The notes under the pieces were generated by a model. It saw only the letters and a program-made list of their open reading frames with translations, searched no databases and was not told the DNA's origin. Positions 58,291-64,000 of a stretch of DNA of 64,000 bases are shown piece after piece. Positions within the stretch are counted from its first letter, which is position 1. The number at the start of each line of letters is the position of its first letter. Position numbers and translations under genes: made by a program. The stretch is from the NCBI GenBank assembly GCA_036346205.1, contig JARFJB010002039.1, positions 62,001-126,000 on the forward strand. Reading direction: 5' to 3'. The stretch comes from Vesta saturnalis. Taxonomy: Eukaryota > Arthropoda > Insecta > Coleoptera > Lampyridae.

Positions 58291-60139
58291 AATTATTTTT
58301 CCTAGTGTAGGCGTGTATGTGTAGTATCAATTACAAGAATCTGGGCAAATACCCAATACAGAAGTGTTCCAAATAATAACACCACTTTAGCACCAAGAAC
58401 GGCTTTTTCAATTGTAGGCTCCGTATGCATTGATGAATATAACTGTTCTTTCATACGCAAATTCGTAATGGATTGAAGCAGTATAGTATTTAGCATAGTA
58501 CTTAGCATAAATAATCTCACAAATATCTTCTAATTATACACAGAAGACACTACTTGCACCTTAAGGATAAGTATTTATAAGTATGAACGCAAATAGTGAA
58601 CATCTCCTTTTCTATAAAGTGCTTTGATCCTGGCTGGAATGCTGCTGCTGGGTCAAGACTGAAGGTCATAGTTTCAGATTATTCTAGGAGAAAATTCTGA
58701 ATACGTACCTCGTTAGCCTCTGACTATGGCCTATCGTCAGAAAAATAGATAAAATAATGGAGCGCGACACCTATGAAACAATCCAACGATTTCGAATAAT
58801 ATACTATATCGTTGTGGGAACCCATTATGTATTTGTTGCAAACTTCATATTGCTATTACATATATCAAATATGTAAAGTGGAAGTAAAAAAGATTTGAAA
58901 AAAGGTGTTAACCCTCAATTTTTCAAGTTTTTCGCACTTTCCAAAAAAAAAACAAGAAAAGTTGGTCGTTCATCACCTCGACAATAACTCAAGAAGGAGT
59001 TGACTTTTCGAGCTTAAATATGTGTAGTGTGTGTAGCTTGACAGATTTGATGTTTTTAGTAAAAATCTGGTCCACATTGTCCAACTGAACTGAACTTCAG
59101 TCAGGATTAGCCGTTATAGCGTGCCCCTTGAAATAAATCCAATAATAAACCAATCTTCAATTTCTTGTTTTGCATTTATTTTTGAATAAATGGACCACTT
59201 GGATCTAAATTTGTCAGGACTAATAATTTATTTCAAAACAAGTGGACAGTATTAATATTTTGGTACAATAAATCATAATGAAGGAAATTAATCGCACCAG
59301 TTTTATAAGTGCTTCCGCTGCACTTTTATACATAATCCTTTTGTTTATGTAAACAAAGCATCAAGTTTTGTTCATCTCCGGAGAAATGGACAATTCAGTT
59401 CAAGGTGGGCCAGGATTAGTATTTTGGGGGCCCACGTAAGCGTGTAAAAGCGTTGAGCTTGAAAGGCCCCACATCTGTAAAATTAAAACTTACAGCAGAC
59501 ACTTTAAATCCACTTTTAATTGAAAACATACCAGAATCAACTTTACTTCATTATGAATTTTTGAACACCAAAATTTACGTGTTGTCATGAATGGATAAGT
59601 ATATAGGGCAAGCTTTTCACCCTAGTTACCTCTACAAAATAGCTCTGCTGGAGCTAGAATCTGCCGGTGTATTCTTACGGTTATCCCATGAAGAAACTGT
59701 GTTGAAATTAATTAATAAAAATTAGTTTGTATCTCGTTAAAATTATGCAACGAATATTTACAACATTAAAACCAACTAAGAAGTAGAAGGAAAGTGACTG
59801 TTCAAAATCAAGTGGTTCGGCCAATTTCTAATCAGAATTGGAATTTTTTAAACTGTGGAATGGGGCATATACTTTATACTGGATTAATTTTTTTACTAAC
59901 ATACCATCTATACTTGCCCATCTGATATCGATGATCTGAAAGAGTATCTCCGATTCTAAACTACACTGCGTATGTGCTACAAGGAGATGCGTAAGTAGAT
60001 AAGCAACACCAGTTCTGGAACATTTCTTACAAAACCCCATGTTATTTCTTGTGGGGTTACCCAAGGCTCGTTCTGTACATTTTTGGTCCCAGCAGACAAT
60101 CAGAAACTTTCTTTCAGTCACATGACCAAGTATTACGCA
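58291..60139. other. Mostly non-coding; weak coding-like remnants
   Basis: The plus strand near 59,450-59,590 is open for about 45 codons (LSLKGPTSVKLKLTADTLN region), with another short open piece near 59,600-59,720. These might be pieces of one decayed gene. Minus-strand ORFs at 58302-58520 (one hydrophobic helix) and 59828-60121 lack family features. None is strong enough to call. Confidence 0.3.
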
Positions 60140-60595
60140 TGAACAATCACATTTGATTAGAAGTATTGTTGGGGGTAATCTACATTAATCATGACATCAT
60201 AAGGGATGTTTGTGCGAATGGTTGCATGCCGATGGCCGCATGGGGGTAAGCACAGAATGGCTATGCGTACATGGTTGCATCCAGATGACTGCGTAGGACT
60301 AAGCACATGAAGACACAGTTGTATAGAAGATAGCTTGAAGATTGGAGGTGGCAGGATCTGGGTGGTTGCATACGGGTGGCTGGATAGGGGTGAGCACATT
60401 GAAGATAGCTGCATAGCTGTATAGGGGATGACTTCAAGGTTGGAAAGGGCAGCAGGTGGGTGGTTGTTGATGGTTACGTATGGGTGGTTGCTGATGGTTG
60501 CATGCTAATTGTTGCGCAAGAGAAAGCACATGAGGGATGGCACCATGCGGGTGGACGCATGCGAATGGCAGCATAGGGATAAACTCATTAGAGAT
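60140..60595. repeat. Degenerate GC-rich minisatellite
   Basis: Variants of GGTTGCATGCGGGTGGCTGCATAGGGGTAAGCACAT-like units recur about eight to ten times with indels; shared cores are GGTTGCAT, GGGTGG and AAGCACA. ORFs over it are by-products of the repeat. Confidence 0.75.
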
Positions 60596-60675
60596 GCTTG
60601 TAAATAAACAAACTATAATAGTTATTTAGTGTTACAAAATACTTTCTAACTACATCTTCAACATATTTGGATTAA

Positions 60676-60885
60676 TTGCCGTGGCGGATGAAAGAAATAT
60701 TTGACATAGGAATGTGAGGTACTGTAATAATATCTTATTAGATAAACATAACTTACTATCCACTAAACTCAGGGGTTGAGGTTTGGTTGCTAAGGGATGG
60801 AGGAATTTATTATCTAATAATTTCTCGGGGATATTGTTATATTGGAGCTTGTGTAGTTATCTTCTTAAATCTAAAAAAATATGCG
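60676..60885. repeat. Left inverted repeat of the 3.3-kb element
   Basis: Mirrors about 63790-63996 with roughly one change per 6-8 bases. Confidence 0.75.
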
Positions 60886-61189
60886 TTTATAAATCATAAA
60901 GCGCGTTTACGTACCGATCACCAGCTGAAGCTCATTTGACATTGGAAACTGATATCCGGTTCATTCCCACGTGACACTCTCAGTAGTACAGCTACTCCAC
61001 TTCTGGGCCACTCTGCAGTGTTGCCGTGTCCCAAAGTAATGCGGTATTTAGTGTTGTTGCCAGTTCATTGTCAAAGTTTATTGACCACTAGGCGTGTCAT
61101 ATTGCAATTCTTAGAAATCTAAAAGTTTAGTTCACAACGTGCCGTGGGAGTGGTTTGCGGGAAATTTCGATGTAATTACGGAAGTTAGG

Positions 61190-62260
61190 TCCCTAATGAC
61201 CCTCTCGACATCTTAGGTCGTTAGAAGATTGGGTGTCGGAAAGTTGTTGGAGTTGTGTTCGGAAAACACATTCCAGTGTGCCCTCGAAAAATCTTGTTGA
61301 GGAAGTGCTGGGGGACGAAGTTTTGATCAGTAGTGGTAGATGATCTGAAGTGATCGTGGTGCCTAAAAAGCAAAGATGCTGTAGGTGCGCAGTAAGGTGA
61401 AAGGGAATGGACGGGAAGCAATTTTTAACTATGAGGATGGTTCCATGGTGGCGGTTGTTAAGATAGGTGTGATACCTGTTTGTGAGCTTTGTTTCAGTGA
61501 TGGAGAGAATGTGTATGTTGTGCTCGTGTAAAAGGTTTTTAAGTAGGGAGCGTTTCCAACGAACGCCACAGGCATCCAATGTCCCTGCAAGAATATCAAT
61601 TTTGGAGGATTTAAGGATTGATTACTCGGATTACGGAAACCGGCGCCCGCGGTGCCTGATACGCAGACTCCAGTACTCCGTTGGAAGTAGGATTGGGATA
61701 GCGAGTCTAGGACACGAATGATCCAATTTCGCCGGTCGGGAAACATACCGAAAAGGGCGTATGTGTGTGTGTGTGTGTGTGTGTGCGAGGACTTAGAGGA
61801 AGTTTTTAATGGAAAGGGGCTCGGTATCGGGTGTGGGTTTGAGGTGTGTGTTGTCTTCCGAGTCGTACTCTTCGAATGATAAGATGGGTTCGGGGGTTAC
61901 CATCATTGACGGGAACTTGGAGTTTCCCGCTGCTTCTGGTACTTGAAGGAAAAGGTTGGATGTGCTTCTGTGCAATTGTTACACATTGTACTTGGGGAGA
62001 GGTTATGCGATAAGAGTGGTTTCGCAACTATAGTGTTACCCTAACATGACGACTCCACGTGCGAGGAGGTACTCTAGGGTGACTTTGGTGAGGGTGATGA
62101 TGCGGACCGGGGATGTGGGAGACTTCGTCGCCTTGGAGGTGATGCGAATGGTCTTGCTCACGAGTGACAGAACGCTCGCACCCAACGTCTCTTTGGCCAG
62201 GATGCCTTATCTACGTGACGAAACCTATCGACTATTATCATTTTTTCATTTAGTTTAAGT
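61190..62260 (-). pseudogene. Non-LTR retrotransposon fragment (jockey-like), ORF1 end and ORF2 start
   Basis: Reading leftward on the minus strand, ORF1 remnants come first: SLVSKTIRITSKATKSPTSP, then a degraded zinc-knuckle-like segment (CNNCTEAHPTFSFKYQKQR) and a Ser/Pro-rich stretch. ORF2 then starts with KIDILAGTLDACGVRWKRS and HNIHILSITETKL, the start of an apurinic-type endonuclease domain with the Glu of TETKL, and TSDHLPLLIK, the SDH motif. A middle part of the endonuclease is missing between them, and the reverse transcriptase is absent; the match ends near 61,200. It is GC-richer than its host element, consistent with later insertion. Confidence 0.7.
61759..61785. repeat. (TG)n microsatellite
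   Basis: Short GT run within the non-LTR fragment. Confidence 0.9.
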
Positions 62261-62289
62261 GAATATGTAAATGTTTAGTATATATTAAA

Positions 62290-62769
62290 CTAATGCATAG
62301 CTGTCGTTTCATGATTGATCTCTTTCGCTTACATCATATACGTTAATTTATAAGTTTTTTAGTGATAGTTTATCTTGTAAATAAAACAAGAGAATGATGG
62401 GGATTAGATGAATGACCCTGGATCAGTAAAGACGAAATTTCTTTATAAGTAGACATTTAACTTATAATTTGTGAAATAAATAACTCATATGGCCTTAGCA
62501 ATAGTTTTGTAACAAAGTATGTAGCTTTTACCTGAAATAAAACAAAGCAAAATAATTGTATTTTATTTATTAAGAAACAACGTTTTTCTAACATTTCATC
62601 TTATACAGTAAAACTATAGTACTTATTTCTGAACCTTCCATCCCACGCAAAAATTTGTATTTGTTTCACGGTTATAATTGTTTTCTAATATCCAGTTTTA
62701 AATTATGTGGTGCTCCTCGTTTTCTCCCGGTTGATACACGTTTTATCTTTTATATACTAATATTGCCCT
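62290..62769. other. No recognisable feature
   Basis: AT-rich sequence inside the 3.3-kb element. Confidence 0.4.
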
Positions 62770-62774
62770 TTCGA

Positions 62775-62965
62775 TAAAGCACAGATGAAGAACAGATACT
62801 GGTATTCCAAAAACTGAGGGCTAGTACCGGTTTACCAAGAACAACAGTGCAAGACAGCTCAAAAACAGGTATCAGTTTTTAAGAAACAGGTGCTTGTTTT
62901 CTAAGAACTGATAGCAGTTTCCTAAGAACAAACGGCTATTTTCTAAAAACTGGCGGTCGCGTCCG
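62775..62965. repeat. Short tandem repeats of about 28-30 bp
   Basis: Variants of CTAAGAACTGATAGCAGTTT and GAACAGATACTGG recur six or more times. GTACCGGTTTACC at about 62,826 also occurs (ATACCGGTTTACC) in the Polinton spacer near 35,470. Confidence 0.6.
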
Positions 62966-63089
62966 TTTTATATTAGGGAATTTGAACACTACTGAGCAGT
63001 TACAACTTGATATTTGGAAATTAATTTGCAGATTCTAGTTCCTAGAATTAATTCGCAAGTGTTTTCAATATCTTGCCTTGCTCAGTAGT

Positions 63090-63790
63090 TTTTTAGAGGT
63101 CAATGAACCCTGATATCCGGTAGATTATTGATTTTCAAGATCTTTTAAGATTGATTTTCCTCAAAAATATTCGCCCGGGTTAATAAACCCTCACTTCCGG
63201 TCCCAGGTCAATGAAGTTTGGTTGTATTTTTAATTTTCAAAAGTTTAACGGGCTTCCTGGAACTGGTCCTATTTTCAGATTGCTTGGAATTCCCCAACTT
63301 CCGGGTTCAAGAGGTCAATAAACATTATGGTTGAAGTGATCAATAAACTTTGGAGTATTCCCTCTTGCTTCTAAGAATTGCAACAAGACATCTCTAGAAC
63401 TCAACTTCCTGGAACTAGTCTTAACTGGAGATTTATAAAAATTCGTCAACTTCCAGGTTTAAAGGGTCAATAAACTCTGAGCTTAAAGAAGTCAATAAAC
63501 CTGGAGGTCTTCCCCCTTTAGTTTCTAAGAATTGTAATAGAGGTCATTGAAATTTAACCTTGAAGGGGTCAGTAAACTGCCAATTCCATGAACTGGTTCT
63601 ATTTTTGGATTTCTAAAAATCGTAATGTGACACCCCTAGAGGTTAATGAACATTAGGCTTGGAAAGCTACTTCTACCTTTAGATTTCTAAGGTTTGTAAT
63701 ATAGCTGGCTTTAGAGGTCAATGAACTTTAGACTTGGAACTATTATTCTCCTTCTAGATTTTTAAGAATTGTAATGACATGCGTATGACA
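63090..63790. repeat. Subterminal degenerate repeats, period about 70-75 bp
   Basis: The unit contains TTTCTAAGAATTGTAAT followed by GACACCCCTAGAGGTCAATGAAC-like sequence and a TTGGAA segment. Clear cores at about 63,372, 63,524, 63,609, 63,683 and 63,755. An inverted unit lies at 61,068-61,128. Confidence 0.7.
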
Positions 63791-64000
63791 TAAATACATA
63801 TATTTTTAAGAAAATAAATGTACAAGCTCCAATATAGCATCCCCGGAAAATTATTAGATAATAAATGCCTCCATTTCTTAGCAATCACGCCCTCAACCCC
63901 CTAGTTTGGTAGATAGTAAGTTATGTTTATCCAATGAGGCATAATTACAGAACTTCATACTCCAATGCCACATATTTCTTTCATACGCCATGGCAAGTGT

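Larger units (their letters stand above)
60676..63996. mobile_element. 3.3-kb element with terminal inverted repeats, Polinton-related subterminal repeats
   Basis: About 210-bp inverted repeats: left 60676-60885 starting TTGCCGTGGCGGATGAAAGA, right about 63790-63996 ending in the inverse. Shared blocks include ATAAACATAACTTACTATC and TTATTATCTAATAATTT. The element contains a subterminal repeat array on the right (63,090-63,790), at least one inverted unit on the left (61,068-61,128) and a nested non-LTR fragment. No transposase was found. The right end is only a few bases from the window edge, so the true terminus may lie outside. Confidence 0.7.

Noticed and set aside
58302..58520. Small membrane protein, minus strand, 72 codons
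   Set aside because: One hydrophobic segment only, with no homology that I recognise and no promoter or splice support; AT-rich chance ORFs of this size are expected.
59828..60121. 97-codon minus-strand ORF with several Cys
   Set aside because: No recognisable domain; a zinc-finger spacing was considered, but the Cys positions do not form a known pattern.

Overview
The window looks like repeat-rich, AT-rich arthropod (most likely insect) nuclear DNA. I base this on long (TA)n and CA-type microsatellites, several mariner-like copies of the insect DUF4817 type, a jockey-like non-LTR fragment, a pogo/Tigger-like fragment, and a Polinton/Maverick whose promoters carry the arthropod TCAGT initiator. 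I cannot name the species. No host gene can be identified with confidence. One plausible terminal exon (57.15-57.26 kb) and two exon-like segments in a duplication (48.3-49.0 kb) are the only candidates.

The centrepiece is an 18,278-bp Polinton (Maverick) at 23186-41463. It starts AGTAGTGATTAAGGG, ends in the inverse, has about 235-bp terminal inverted repeats, and is flanked by a perfect 6-bp target duplication, GTTAGT. On the plus strand it carries a protein-primed DNA polymerase B (28.5-32.15 kb) and an unknown ORF. On the minus strand, reading inward from the right end, it carries a small conserved ORF, an unknown ORF, a phospholipase A2-like protein, a Gly/Ala-rich hydrophobic protein, an adenain-like cysteine protease, a penton-like minor capsid protein, the major capsid protein, the packaging ATPase, a DUF8207-like protein, a fibre-like repeat protein and a retroviral-type integrase with a C-terminal chromodomain. 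A spliced gene of unknown function (27.28-27.89 kb) lies left of the polymerase. The penton, the hydrophobic protein and the spliced gene are open. The protease core is open but lacks a clear start. Most other genes carry frameshifts, and the polymerase has lost catalytic motif C, so this copy is dead. Its left 3.5 kb holds a five-copy internal repeat, a (TA)n tract and a nested foldback element with tRNA-like arms. The Polinton interrupts a dispersed repeat (R1); an uninterrupted R1 copy in inverse orientation at about 11.06-11.95 kb gives the empty site.

Left of the Polinton (0-23 kb) are microsatellites, a decayed repetitive protein gene (1.86-3.1 kb), a 2.1-kb mariner-like element (3.8-5.9 kb), two large palindromes (6.07-7.90 and 9.75-11.05 kb), a 1.35-kb degenerate ACACG satellite, a second transposase relic (12.1-13.06 kb), two copies of a 146-147-bp element edged by microsatellites, and a 4.85-kb mariner-like element with unusually long inverted repeats (13455-18305).

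Right of the Polinton (41.5-64 kb) are a fourth DUF4817 transposase relic (minus), a pogo/Tigger-like relic (minus), a CA-rich tract, a tRNA-like foldback, a diverged segmental duplication (48.2-53.5 kb), a GC-richer hairpin-containing island (57.86-58.29 kb), a minisatellite and a 3.3-kb terminal-inverted-repeat element (60.68-64.0 kb). The last of these has subterminal repeats that resemble those of the Polinton, and a non-LTR retrotransposon fragment is nested in it.
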